Part shown: one piece after another, positions 24,601-36,388 of the stretch
Layout of the letters: each line of letters begins with the position of its first letter
Position numbering within the stretch: the stretch's first letter is position 1
Assembly (NCBI GenBank): GCA_963921425.1
Contig: OY992832.1
Coordinates: 12,213,249 to 12,277,248, forward strand
Length of the DNA: 64,000 bases
Source: Dryas octopetala
Taxonomy: Eukaryota; Streptophyta; Magnoliopsida; Rosales; Rosaceae
Direction of reading: 5' to 3'
The notes under the pieces: generated by a model
What the model was told of the DNA's origin: nothing
The model's input: only the letters and a program-made list of their open reading frames with translations
Database searches by the model: none
Translations under genes and position numbers: made by a program

Positions 24601-27600
24601 GAGCCGATCCCTTCAAGGTTGAAGGGAAGATTCTGCACTTCGTGGCCTCAGATGCCTGGCGGGCCTCCATGGCGTATCTGAAGCTGTCAAGATGATCGTA
24701 GGGATCTCTAGTCCCGTCGTACTGATCCATCTTGGGGGGTTTTGTATCCCGGGAGACCTCAGCATCCATGATCCTGCTGGTATATGGGAGGGGGAGCTCT
24801 TCCCCGTGATCGGTTCTACCTAGGGGTGTGTTTCGGCGGGATCGGATCGGAAATAGAGTGTTCCAATTCCAATCCAAAAAAATTTGGAATGGAATTTATG
24901 TTCCAATTTCCATTCCAAAAAATCGGAATTTCAACATCTCATTCCGATTCGAAATTTTCGGATTTCTCGGAATTTTCGAAATTTTTCGGAATATAACATT
25001 TTCGGAACTTTCGGATAAACATTTGAAATTTTCGAATAAAAAATCGGAATTTTCACATTTTCATAATATTTTTTAGAACATGTTCGGATTTTTTTTCATA
25101 ATAGTTTGGTTTCCCAAAGCGCATCAACAAAACTCTCTGCCGACAAAATTCTACATTTTGTCAGTTCAACTCACTTGTTAGAAAAAAGCTTTCGTCGGCC
25201 ACCTCAATCGGCTATTAGCTATTGTATCTTTTCATCGGCATCAAATTTTTAGGCGCGAACTAATCCCATTAATGTACGGTATATATTATGTATGTTATAA
25301 GAGAAATAAATTATGTATGGTATATATTATGTATGTTACAAGCGAAATAAATTATGTATGGTATATATTATATATGTTTAATGGTATATATTATAACACA
25401 CATAATATATAAGAGAAATAAATGTCACTATGAATGTATAATAGGCTTAATAGCACATATCTTATAGGTGGGGGATTAATCTTTGGACCTTATCCAACAT
25501 TGTTAGAATAAATGTCACTAGTAGATACATGTTACTCATATATATATATATATCATGTTTGAAATTTTGAATATAATAAGCTTAAATATTTAGTAATTAG
25601 TAATTACAATTGGTGGGATATTCCAGTTGGAACAACTATAGAATTGCCCCATATCTTCAATTCCCCTCCCTAATAAAAAAAAATAGTAATTACATGTACG
25701 GAAAAATGTGGGTGTTTGTGTTACCAACTTACCATTTATGTTATTATGATACACATATATTTATAATGTACATATATTTATATTAATAGTATTAGTCATC
25801 TTTTTTAAAATATATGTTATATGTATCATACTAAATAAATGATAAAATATATAATATTAATATAAATATGGAATAAATTGGCATAATTTCGGAAATATCG
25901 GATCGGAATCGGAATTTACATAAACATTCCAATTCCAATCCAATTTTTTTCGGAATTTTCGGATTTCGGCATTTTCGGATTCGGCATTTTCGGATTCGGA
26001 ATAAAATTGAAAATTTTCGGATAGGAATCGGTCGGATTCGGATTTTCCAATCCAAATCACACCCCTAGTTCTACTTCTACCGGTGTACCCCCTGGAGACC
26101 TCGACTTGGCCGAGCCGATCGTGGACACTCCGGATTTGGCTTTGGACCAAAGTCCGGACAAGATTTTCCACATTGGGTGGGGTCGGCTCGGCCGCAGTTT
26201 CCCCTGAGCACTCGGTCCGGTTACCGAGTCTCTCGCTTACCAGCTGACGAGTGATCCTCTCACTCACCGGACGTCGGTCGGACATGACCATGGTTGGGCC
26301 GAGCCGATCCCGTGTAGGTTGTCTGCCGGTCTGGGTGCTGGAAGAGGAAGGTTCGGGCTCTTCTTCCGGGATTACGTTCGGCTGCGGACCAAGTCTACTC
26401 CTGGTTGGAGTTCTTTGTTCGGCTGATCCGGTCCGTATTGGGTTTCCGAGTGGAGTCCCCAGTCTGGTTCGGATCAGCGATCTCGGTTCCTCGCTCGGAT
26501 CATCATGGTAACTTCCAGGAGGTGAAGTAGAGTCTCTGACATAGGCCTGGCGTTTTTGTTGGATGATCTGCCGAGCATTTAAGTACTCGAGCTGATCAAT
26601 CAAGGGCATACTCTCGAAGCCAGGGAATGAGCAATCGATGTTCCGTCGGCAAGGGTGATTGTCGATGTCAGCCTGAGTGACTTGTGGGGGACGAGCTGGA
26701 GAAAGAACCTCGGGATCGGCTCGGGTCATTCTCGTGTTATTGCCGATCCGAACACTCATCCCTTGCTGAGCTCGGAGGCGTTGCAGTTCGGCGGTCTGTT
26801 CTGCCTGTTTGGTAAAAAGCTCATTGTTCTGCCTAAGAAGTTCGTTCTCAGCAGCAAGTTGTTCTTGATTTACCCTTCTCAAGAGCCTATTGGTAGCTCT
26901 GAGATCGGCTGGGTCATTGCTGATCCCAGCTCTTCCAGAGCGATTGGCTCTTCTCGTCTTTTCAGGTGTCTCAGGCTGATGTTGTTCATCATTCTGGGAT
27001 CCTCCTGAGGAAGAGCTACTGTCGCGAAAGATGGTAGTCATGATGACTCTTGTGAAGGAAGAGCTTAGCACTTGTGGTGATGAACACAACGGCTGAAGTC
27101 GATCTTCCCACAGACGGCGCCAATCTGTTGATGCAAATTTCCGTAAGAAAGTTACAACAACTTAGGGGTAGTGACCTGGCTGATCCAAAGTCCTGCTGGA
27201 TGATGATGATGTGATCTTCCTGTAGACAAACACAAGATCAAAGGAGATGGACCGGTGTGGTACCAGCCAAACACGCTCCGATGATGAAGTCAGTGATGTG
27301 TGTTTGATGGTGTTTGAATGGAAGTGAGGAAGAACATGTGATGAACTTGGGAGAATGGGAAGAACAAGGCAAATGTTCTGGGTTTATTCTCAGCAAGTCC
27401 AAGTGTGTTTTTGGTAAGCCAAAGTTTGTGCAAGTGTTTGCTTTGTGATGGCTGGATGGGTGGGGATCCTGGCTTTGTGCATATAAGTTGGTTTATATAG
27501 ACAAGGGAAGGTGTGGAGAGTAAGTTACCTGCATGTGATTGAGTGGCTGAGAGAGATCCACGCGTTCGGTCATAACTAGTAGCATGCACAGCTACTCACC

Positions 27601-29374
27601 TCCTTTGCATTCAATGCTGCATTGAATGCAAGGATGGAAGATCAAGTGGAATGCCCCAATAGTCATGGCTGTGAGCTGGAATGTCTTATCTGTCAGAGAG
27701 TCACGTCAGGTGCACTTGAGTATGGCGGTTCGTCCCAACGTGATCTTCTTTAGGATGGCGGTGGGAGGCCGAGCCGATCCGAACACATGTCCTCACGTGT
27801 AGACGTGAAACCCATGTATGATCGGATCGGATCGGATCGGATTTAGACAAGTCGGCCAAGCCGATCAGGTAGGTAGTGCAGTGATCCCCTTAAGTGAAAT
27901 CCGGCCGCAACTAGGATTTGAGATGATGATCACCAAAGCCGAGCCGATCCGAACTGGGAATGGAATGGACTGAGTTGATGTGGTGACGTGGAGATCCAAG
28001 TCTGATCGTGATCGGTCATTGGGACGGGCCGAGCCGAACCAATGGTTGAGATGATCAGGTGGTGACAAGATTGTCGAAACACGTCTGATCGTGATCGGTC
28101 ATTGGGCCGGGCCGAGCCGAACCAATGGTCGAGGTGATCCGGTGGTGGCAAGATTGTCGAAGCACGTCTGATCGTGATCGGTCATTGTGCCGGGCCGAGC
28201 CGAACCAATGGTTGAGATGATCATGTGGTGACAAGATTGTCGAAGCACGTCTGATCGTGATCGGTCATTGTGCCGGGCCGAGCCGAACCAATGGTTGAGA
28301 TGATCAGGTGGTGACAAGATTGTCGAAACACGTCTGATCGTGATCGGTCATTGGTCCGAGCCGAGCCGAACCAATGGTTGAGATGGGACTGGAGAAAGAT
28401 GATCTCCAGATTTGAGCCGAACTGATGGTGTCCGAAAAAGATAATCTCTCAAATTCCTGGTGGATCCCAATGTCGGTTCGGATCGGACATGGATAACCCG
28501 GAGGTAAGAGCCGATCTCAGATGTACATGTTGTTGGCATTTGCTAAGCTAAGATGATGACACAGATGGCTGGGTCTGACCAAGTTGACCATCAAAGAGTC
28601 TGAGCAAAAATTGGACCTGGTGTGCCACGTGTTGGTCTGTGTTTGGCCATTGAATCCATGTGGATTTATCCACAAACACTAAGGTTATTGTTCCAATTGG
28701 GGAATATAATATATATGATTGTATTATTTAGCTAGCCAAAGTCACCTATATATATAAATGTAATATAGGAAGATTCTCAAAAAGAGGATTCCACATTTTA
28801 AGGAGAATAAAAGTTAGTTAACATTTGCAATTAAAGACAAATCATATAATTTTTTTTTTGGTGATAGACAAATCATATAATTTGATCCTTGGAGTTTGGG
28901 TGATTTCTTACTATGACAATAACCAACTATTTGGCTTTACAATTTCCAATTTGGTTAACATTGTACTTACGCACCTAGAAGTATAATGGCATCCGGAATG
29001 GCCCTGAGGACGTGAAACAAATTGGCTCCAATTTTACCATTCACCTCAAAAATCAGGTCCCCCCCAGCAGCAACATATGATTCTCCAATTATATACAGAA
29101 ATCCATACACCACAATCAAAAAAAGTTTGCCCAAAATGGTATAAGAACATGGCAACAAGCTATAAAGTAGCTTGCACTCCTCCTCCTCAGAAGAAGAGTC
29201 TATTCCTCCAAGAACAAGATTAAGGGAGGTTTGGGTGACTGCAGCTCTAACATAATTGTCAGTGCTGCCATCTGAAACCAAATTAGAAGAAGAGCTGTTG
29301 TATTGTAGAGAGCGGCCTCTGACTTCAATAAATATTACAGCAAAGAGAAGTAAAGCAATGCATGCAGTTTTCAT
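18657..29374 (-). CDS. NCL: NCL-type Na+/Ca2+ exchanger (NCL-C) with an LTR retrotransposon in intron 1
   Basis: Seven exons encode 583 residues: 28975-29374, 20810-20995, 20117-20301, 19870-20018, 19474-19756, 19089-19388 and 18657-18905. All junctions are GT-AG in matching phase, and the exon plan equals that of NCL-D. The protein has a signal peptide (MKTACIALLLFAVIF), the motif CKLLYSLLPC, and the first alpha repeat reading GANLFHVLRAIPDAIILL. The central loop has two complete EF-hands (DKDADGVVSPAE and DRSGDLQIDEEE). The second alpha repeat reads FFVSFVVLPLATSCSESLSA. Intron 1 is 7979 bp because the element at 21089-28678 sits in it, in the same orientation as the gene. Without it the intron would be about 380 bp. 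The reading frame is intact, so the gene may still work if the long intron is spliced out, but expression could be lowered by the element's own start and polyadenylation signals. Confidence 0.85.
21089..22641 (-). repeat. 3' LTR of the retrotransposon (left copy)
   Basis: 1553 bp with TG...CA ends, matching 27126-28678 at about 99%. It carries an internal array of an approximately 83-bp unit. Confidence 0.95.
21963..22330. repeat. Tandem array inside the LTR, about 83-bp unit, four to five copies
   Basis: The word ATGATCGTGATCGGTCATT or CTGATCGTGATCGGTCATT starts units at about 21963, 22047, 22130, 22213 and 22297. Each is followed by CCGAGCCGAACCAATGG. The right LTR has the same array at about 28000-28366. 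Such arrays in an LTR may affect its promoter strength. Confidence 0.9.
22960..23325. repeat. Tandem array inside the element, about 73-bp unit, five copies
   Basis: Units contain TAGACCTGATGAGTCTTTTC followed by TGTTGGGCGCCGGGACTGTG and start about every 73 bp from 23026 onward. The first copy is divergent. It lies in the non-coding part between the gag region and the 3' LTR. Confidence 0.9.
23927..24820 (-). other. Gag-domain coding part of the retrotransposon
   Basis: This minus-strand stretch reads as a retrotransposon gag domain, with the typical words KGSARGWFRTL, FLTRYRV, QQEGESLKTYLIRFN and PPSTYDELSAEATKW. The gag type points to the Ty3/Gypsy family, perhaps its Tat-like branch. It is a fossil part of the element at 21089-28678. 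It ends on its 5' side at the nested DNA element. Confidence 0.85.
24821..26067. mobile_element. hAT-like non-autonomous DNA element nested in the retrotransposon
   Basis: It starts TAGGGGTGTG and ends CACACCCCTA. It is flanked by the 8-bp words GTTCTACC (24813-24820) and GTTCTACT (26068-26075), a hAT-type target duplication with one mismatch. Both ends carry many copies of TCGGAATTTTCGG-like words in inverted arrangement, typical subterminal repeats for a hAT transposase. The AT-rich core has no transposase. Confidence 0.85.
26068..27089 (-). other. Leader-proximal open region of the retrotransposon (gag N-terminal side)
   Basis: An open minus-strand region close to the primer-binding site, on the 5' side of the nested element. 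It encodes a hydrophilic, Arg/Gln/Glu-rich text (ANRSGRAGISND, LRAQQGMSVRIG) with a coiled-coil-like stretch near RLLRRVNQEQLAAENELLRQ. It is a fossil part of the element at 21089-28678. Confidence 0.75.
27126..28678 (-). repeat. 5' LTR of the retrotransposon (right copy)
   Basis: 1553 bp with TG...CA ends and the same length as the left copy, followed on the right by CTAAG. Because the element reads on the minus strand, this is the LTR from which its transcription would start, directed toward exons 2-7 of NCL-C. Confidence 0.95.
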
Positions 29375-30830
29375 GGTAGAGTAGAGGATAGGCTAGCTTA
29401 GAGGATAGAGATGATCGATCTGCTACTTGATTAAGGTCTATTATATATATAATTATCATAATGTGTATGCATTATGAGCTAGCTAATATAATGCAAGTTT
29501 CTAGCTTCAACATATATTTTTTGCTTATACATAGGTTGACCAGGAATATGTAATTGCATTTCAAATATCATATAAATCCAAGTTGATATATATAAGTATC
29601 TATGTGTGTTTGTGTACATATGTCAACATACTAAAAAATTCAAAGTCGATCGATCATGAGGATAATTTTAGCATGCAATTTGTGTAGTCGTTAGTTAATT
29701 AATTTGGAATTAGCTAGTGGTATTTATTAATGGTCTACCTACCATGGTATAAATTTTAGCTAGTTGATCAGTACTAAAGATGTGTTAAAACTTAAACATC
29801 ATGATCAAGAATTCGAGATCTTTGCGTGTTGGTACTCTTTGGGAAAAAATTAATTAATGAACGCCATGCAAAAAGAAAAAAATCAGGAGAAGATTTTTTT
29901 TTTGGACCATTCCTAGCTACTTTTGGATAGCCAACTTGAGTGTCATAGTGTTTTTATAAACACTCTAGTCGATCAAATTAAGGTTAAACTTTCTTGCCGT
30001 TCAACTCCGTTCAAATGAGACAAACAAAAATTTGACAATTGAGCATTGAGTCCAACACTAATTTTCAATTTCTATATGGACTTTTTTTTTTCTTTTAAAG
30101 GAAATACTCAATAGTGATCTATGCATATTGTTTTGTGTACATATATGAATATGAGAAGTAATTCTAGTTAACAATCTGCATTAACTGGAAATAATAATTT
30201 AGGAAGATTTACACCAAACAATTAATAATCCAATGTAATTCCATCCATCGATTGACTTGAAACAACCCCCTCTCAAAGTCGTCCGTACTTGGTCCTCCTG
30301 GATGGTGCATGAAACGAATTCAATTTTGCAATTAATGTATGTTGACAATGACTGAACTACCATCGATCTCTAGTATGCAAATTAAACAAACAATATATAT
30401 ATACACTGTCAAAAGCTGTTTCGAAATTGAATGACCACTTATGTAATACCAGCTTTATTTTTTTTTTTAGGTTCATTGGGTTTTTTATTGGTTGGTTAGG
30501 CCTCCGGTTTCCTTTATTTTTCGGTCCTAGGCTCCTAGCACACGCTGACAGAACCAATGCCAATGGATCAGCTGCCTTTTGGTTTTTTTTATAAATTACT
30601 TTTAAGTAATTAATTCTTTTATGAATATGGCTCAGTAGGATTTATAATTTTGGGTTTATTCTGAGTTTTTGAGATTTATTAGAGTAGAATTAATATGTTT
30701 TAGGGGTATAGAATTTCAATTCCTCATAGAGATGCTAAGGGCAACTTGTAAATCCTCTTTCCATTAGATTCTCAGGTCTGCATTTACATCAGACAAGTCT
30801 GACATGTCTCATGCATGAGGCTATATTAGG
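29375..30830. other. 5' flank of NCL-C and 3' flank of NCL-D
   Basis: AT-rich spacer between two tandem exchanger genes, with no gene seen. A GC-richer patch at about 30480-30580 is open on the minus strand but not protein-like. Confidence 0.4.
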
Positions 30831-33800
30831 TTATGACCAGCCTGCAACAGAATGCAGGACATAAACCAATGCGAGGGAGGAGGGATAAAGGAGGATGGCT
30901 ACCAAGGATGTCCAAAGAGGCAAAATGGTGCGGAAGCTGGTGAGACCACCCATCACAATGCATACAATCGCAAGAGTCAGCACCTCAAATGAGAAGTCCC
31001 ATGTCAATCCCTTTATGTAAACAATGGCCAAGAAAACTGATAAGCACAGTAGATTGTTCAATGTCACCATCACAGACAGCTGCATACACCAAGAAATTCA
31101 ACCATATAAGACTTTTCTTAATTATTAGTATTCATTGAGTTCCAAATGATTAGACCATTAGGGTAATTCTAGCTTGCATCTACACCTGGATCGGACTATA
31201 CTAGAATCATTTAATTACACCAATCCTATATAAGAAGCTTGTCCGGACGGGATTCTATCCAGAAATCTGAGATCCCTATACGAAAACTCTTTACGCATCA
31301 AAAGCTTCTCATATAGAATTGGCATAAAGAATTCCTATATTGGATCCTGTCCGGACTAAGTGGATGACCTGAGTGTGAATGCGAGATAAACGAATATATT
31401 AAGGATTCATTTGGTACAAATAGATAAAAATGTGTTTTTTTGAGGTTACAGAAACACTAGTAGTACTTCCTAAAGATTAAAGAAGCGCCTATCTAGTGAG
31501 AAGTGAGAAGTGATCTCTCATTAAGTGCTTCCAAGTGAATATGCAAGAAATGTACACTTGGGCTTTTCATGAAATTTTTGACATGCTTTAACAAAAACAC
31601 TACTACTAATAAAAGCACTTTAAGAGAGATCCAGTGGCGGATCCACCAAGGAGCAAAAGGCTTCAATTGATCCCATGAACTCAAATTTCTTCCCCTAGAT
31701 TGTATGTGTTTGAGCCCTGGAATCTTGGTTTGATTTTTAAATTTAGAGGTAATGTGTTTGTAGAAATGTCTCAAAAAGACAAGTAATTTTTTAAGGAGAA
31801 GAGGATCATGAGCAAGTGTGCTTATTCATCTCGTCCCAATGAGTGAACCTACTTTAAATGATTATGATGATAATAAAATGAGATGACTCAAGAAGACAAA
31901 CCTCAGACAATGTAGACGAGACTGTTCTCTGTGTCTTCTGGCGTGCCATTTTTATTGCTGACAGTGTTTCGCTGAAGCTAGTAGCTAAAGGCAGGGCAAT
32001 AAAAGACACAAAGAAGGTTGGAATGGTAGTGGCTTCCGAGAATTCAGCAACAGCATCCACCAAGGGTTCAGCAACAAAAGCAGCAATGGAAGTTCCCAGC
32101 AACAACATCATTGCTGCTTTGAAGGAGGTCCACTTGGGGAACTTTACACCCTCCTCCCTGTTATTTCTGTCGGACACCAACATGTAGTGCTCTTGCTGTA
32201 TTCCCTGTATTATTATAATCAAGTTATTGCGACGAACATTACTATTATCCTCATGAAATCAGAGTTCTTTACCATATTAAAAAACTATTAATTGGACCGA
32301 AAAGCTTAAACCTTTAGAGAATGAATCAACAATGTACATCAAGTTAGCCAATAACATGTACCTTTTGCAAGCCGTTAAAGGAGTAGTATTTCATTGTCAT
32401 TGTGCTGCGGAGGCCAGGGTCATGGAAAGCATTCCCCGATCGCTTTGCCTTATGAAGCCATTTTGATATACCCTCGATAAACTCCTCGAAATTAATTTGT
32501 TTATCTCCAGAGATATCAAAATCTTGCATAATGCTTTCCGCACGACAGATCGTGTTCAAACCTGTCGCTTCAGATTGGATTCTGTTAATCAGTTCTGTTA
32601 CTTCATCATGTGAAACAAATCCATCCTTATTTTCATCAATGTCCTCAAACAATCTGAGATAAATTAAAGTGAAAAATCAATCACCGCACGTGAAGTTTAA
32701 TAATATATAGATAGCGAACTTTCATTGAGGAATCTCTTAAATAAAAAAGATCTATTCTATACAATAACTAACTTTTCTAGAACTTCTCTATTAGGTTCAC
32801 CATTGGTGGTTAAAAGCTCTCCTGGTGCAAAAGAATCTAAGTATATTAAGATCCCTGACATAACTTGCTTGTGCTCCACAAATTCAATACGTCTTTTCTG
32901 CATCAAAGGCTGACGGTAGAACTGGGCCAACAATTGAAAATGGTTAAGCATCAACGCAGTAGAAATTAGAGTATCCAATACAAAATTAATTAGTAATAGG
33001 TGGAAAGATTCAAAACATTATATATTGTAAGACAACATGTCACACTTTCATGTGGAATATACTCAACAAGTAGTAAATTGTAGACAGAAAAATCAGATAT
33101 AGTGTCCAGAAGATATATATAAGATTGTACCTCATAGAAGAAGTAAGAAATAGTTAGTATGACAGAGAGAATAAGTGCAATTAAAATTGCTGAGTCTTGG
33201 CCTCCTGAACTTAGTCTGAGAATTTGAGGTATTTGAGTAACAACAAATGGGATGATAGATATGACCATAATCCTTGCAGCATATGTAGTCCATATTTCTG
33301 TACTCACACCAGAACCTGCAATTCCAAATCCTATTATGATGGACCATTTATTTGCTCTTTACTAATTATAAATTGGGTTAATTAATTTATAAGCACCTCG
33401 TACTGCTGGGCTCTTAAACAATGTAGATGCATGTTGTGTTATTTCAACACACACACATACATATATATACTAGTTTGGAACAGAGTACTCTGTTTCTTTT
33501 TCCATTTTTCTTCACTAATTATTGATGCTAAAATAAGAGAGATTCACATACCCAATAAGCTGAATGTACTTTTTGTGTCTTTGGTATCTTTGCTCTCCTT
33601 ACCCTCAAGATCACACTTGCCAGCATAGACACAGAATCCCCAAACTGCTGTAATGTAAAAAACAGTGGACCCAACCAGCAATCCTATTCCAATGGAAACT
33701 TTACTTTGAGCAGTTTCTGTACTGACAGTAAACCCAGATACTAGAAGAAATTAAGAAAGAAAGAGATCAGCTGTAAATCAGTAACCAAAGTGCATTATGC

Positions 33801-34940
33801 ATATATCATATATTCATCTATTTCTTAACATAATTTGGTAGGTAAAGTTATTCATCCAATTGCTTACATATATGTTTGGCTAGCAAAGTCAAACCACACA
33901 TATTGTTTTAAGAAAAGTAAGACTATATTATGGGACCCATCTTACAATATGGTTTTATAATTTCATCTCAACCGAATAAAACTATTTGCACCATCTTAAC
34001 TAACAATCTAGCCGACCATCTCTTTAATAGAAGTGGGACCTAAATGTGTGGGAACTACATAAGTGGGTGGTACTTATATTAGAGAGATGGTCAGTTAAAA
34101 TAGTACGAATAGCACTATTCAAACACAAAAATGATCATTACTTAGAAATAATGCTTGAAAGATGATTTTAAAAATAAACGGTTTTGATTTGATTACATAT
34201 AAGACTACATTGTGAGATGATGTTCAACAATATAGTGCTTAAATATGCATTGTTGACATTTTTTAACGGTTTAACTTTAGGGGTTTAAAGTTTACCAGTT
34301 GTCTAACAAAAGAAACAACATTGAACATCAATCTTTGAAGGGTTTAATTTTGAAGAAATTTAAACATCCATCTTAAAATCAATTGGCAAGTAATTAATAT
34401 ACATTGGTACTTGGTTTTCTAGGTACTAAGTAACTTAAATATGCATCCACATATTGGGTTCAAAACTATGGCTTTGAGAAGAAGCTAGGAAGGCAGAGAT
34501 ATAATTGCATGCAAATGATGAAGACTTAAGCAACATACTGTAGCTAGGTACGTACCCAGAAGTATAATGGCATCCGGAATGACACTGATGACATGAAACA
34601 AATTGGCACCAATTGTACCATTCACCTCAAAAATGAGCTCACCCCCAGCAACCACAAATGATTCTCCAATTATATACAGAAATCCATATGCCAAAATCAA
34701 AAAAAGTTTGCCCAAAATGGTGTAAGAACATGGCAACAAGTTATAAAGTAGCTCGCAGTCAGTAGAATTTGTTCCTCCAAGAACCACATCTAGATGGAGA
34801 GTTTGGACGAGTGTTGCTTGAACATTATCAGTAGTACTGCCATCCGAAACCAAATTAGAAGAGCTGTTTTGCAGATCCCGGCTACTAATTACTTCGATAA
34901 TTAGTGCAAAGAAAAGCAAAGTAAGGCAAATAATTTTCAT
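30831..34940 (-). CDS. NCL: NCL-type Na+/Ca2+ exchanger (NCL-D)
   Basis: Seven exons encode 583 residues: 34556-34940, 33552-33740, 33131-33315, 32773-32921, 32362-32653, 31902-32204 and 30831-31079. The ATG at 34938-34940 begins a signal peptide (MKIICLTLLFFALIIEV). Then come CELLYNLLPC and a first alpha repeat ending NLFHVISVIPDAIILLG. Membrane segments in exons 2 and 3 are followed by a hydrophilic loop with two complete EF-hands (DENKDGFVSHDE and DISGDKQINFEE). The second alpha repeat (FFVSFIALPLATSFSETLSA) and closing membrane helices end at GWS, as in NCL-C. Sequence and intron plan make C and D the closest pair of the cluster. It is expected to be a membrane Ca2+ antiporter regulated by Ca2+ binding. 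No break is seen. Intron 6 holds a small fold-back element. Confidence 0.9.
31185..31375. mobile_element. Small fold-back MITE in intron 6 of NCL-D
   Basis: Inverted words face each other: CCTATATAAGAAGCTTG against AAAGCTTCTCATATAGAATTGG, and GGATCGGAC against GTCCGGAC near the ends. It is about 190 bp and non-coding. The ends are approximate. Confidence 0.45.
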
Positions 34941-36388
34941 TGTGCTTGAACAAGCTAGAGGAGGTGCGTACTGAGGAGAAAGTTTAGAGGATATATATTG
35001 ATATATATCATCTGCTAGCTACTTGATTAAGGCCTATTTCATTGATCAAGTTATTATATATGAGCTAGCTAGCTATGCAAGTTTGTTGAAAATTTACGCA
35101 TTGACTATGAACATGCACTTGCAATATTTCAAATTTGGATGATATATTCAACTTGGTGTGTATATATATAAATGTCAACATACTAAACATTCAAAATAGA
35201 GGATGATTAGTTTAGCATATATGCAATTTGCATGTTAGTTTATTTAATTTGGCACTAGCGCGCTAGTGGTATCAATTTATATTAATAAATAATTAATAGA
35301 TGAAATTATCATGTTTAGTGTGGTGCATTAATTTTTTTGAAGGAACTTGGAAAATGCAAAAAGCTTGAGAACAAAAGAAAGTCAAATAAATTAATATAAA
35401 ATATTTAGTGATTTTTTGTAACTAGCTCATAATAAATTAAATTTAGAGAGACTTAGAATACAATCAATTTTATGAGTCTTTCTTAAACTAAGACCGGTAG
35501 TGATTTAAAATTTTTAATTAAGTTCTTTTATTTTTCTTCTTTGACGGTTTTATGTTAGGTTTTAACTCTAATATGCAGCCTCTACAAAGTCCACTCTACA
35601 CCCTAGGAGGGGAAATACTTTTTAAATATAGGGAAATACCCTTCAAATAGAGAAAAATACTCTTCAAATCGAGAAATGACTTTATTATGAATTTTAAAAA
35701 AAAATTTATAAATTAAAAGGACTTTATTATGAATTAAAATGATTTTCTTATAAATTATTATGAATTAAAAAAAATTTCTTATAAATTTTAAAACACCCAT
35801 GTTTTCCATCTAAAAACTATTTTTCTAAAAAACCTAAGTCTAATTATCTCTTATAAGATGTTAAGAGTTGGTTTCCTTCGAAATTAATGTAACAAAATAT
35901 ACTGTTTGAACCCTGTTAGACAAGATAATTCAACCATTTGACACTAATTTGATTACAATTTAATTCTATATTACCACTTGATTTTCTTTTTTTTCCCTGA
36001 GGTAAGACTCAATGATAGTGATGATTAATAGTGCATGTGATTTTTCTGTACAAATCATATGAATCAGTCTAGCTAACTGGTATAACAAATGGAATTAATG
36101 AAATATTTAGTCCACTTTAACAATTTGCATCGGCAACTGGAAATTAATAAATAGCAACATTAATTTACTTGACACCAAACAATAATTCTCCTAATTCCAT
36201 CCATTGGTTGACTTCAAACAAACCTCTCAAAGTCGTCCGTACTTAATTGGTCCTCCTTCGAGCTGGAGCTGCGTGAACGTTACGTACTCTTAAGATTGGT
36301 TTAATGTTGTCGACTTTAGAAATGCTATATATTGCAATGTGCTTTGATAATTAGTGCTTTTAAACATTAATAATATAAGGGTTAATTC
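34941..36388. other. 5' flank of NCL-D and intergenic DNA
   Basis: AT-rich sequence with the putative promoter of NCL-D at its left end. No gene is seen further right. A patch near 35620-35770 repeats GGAAATAC, GAATTA and TTATAAATT words in low-complexity fashion. Confidence 0.4.

Larger units (their letters stand above)
21089..28678 (-). mobile_element. LTR retrotransposon, gag only (Ty3/Gypsy-like), nearly whole
   Basis: A 7590-bp element lies in intron 1 of NCL-C, read on the minus strand. Both LTRs are 1553 bp, start TG and end CA, and the whole is flanked by the perfect 5-bp duplication CTAAG (21084-21088 and 28679-28683). Next to the 5' LTR (the right one) is a primer-binding-site-like TGGCGCCGTCTGTGGG. 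A purine-rich tract (AAGTTGGGGGACTCA) adjoins the other LTR. The inside encodes a gag-like protein but no protease, reverse transcriptase or integrase was seen, so it looks non-autonomous. One large interruption is visible, a nested DNA element at 24821-26067. About 16 differences between the LTRs (about 1%) suggest an insertion well under a million or so years ago, depending on the rate used. Confidence 0.93.
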
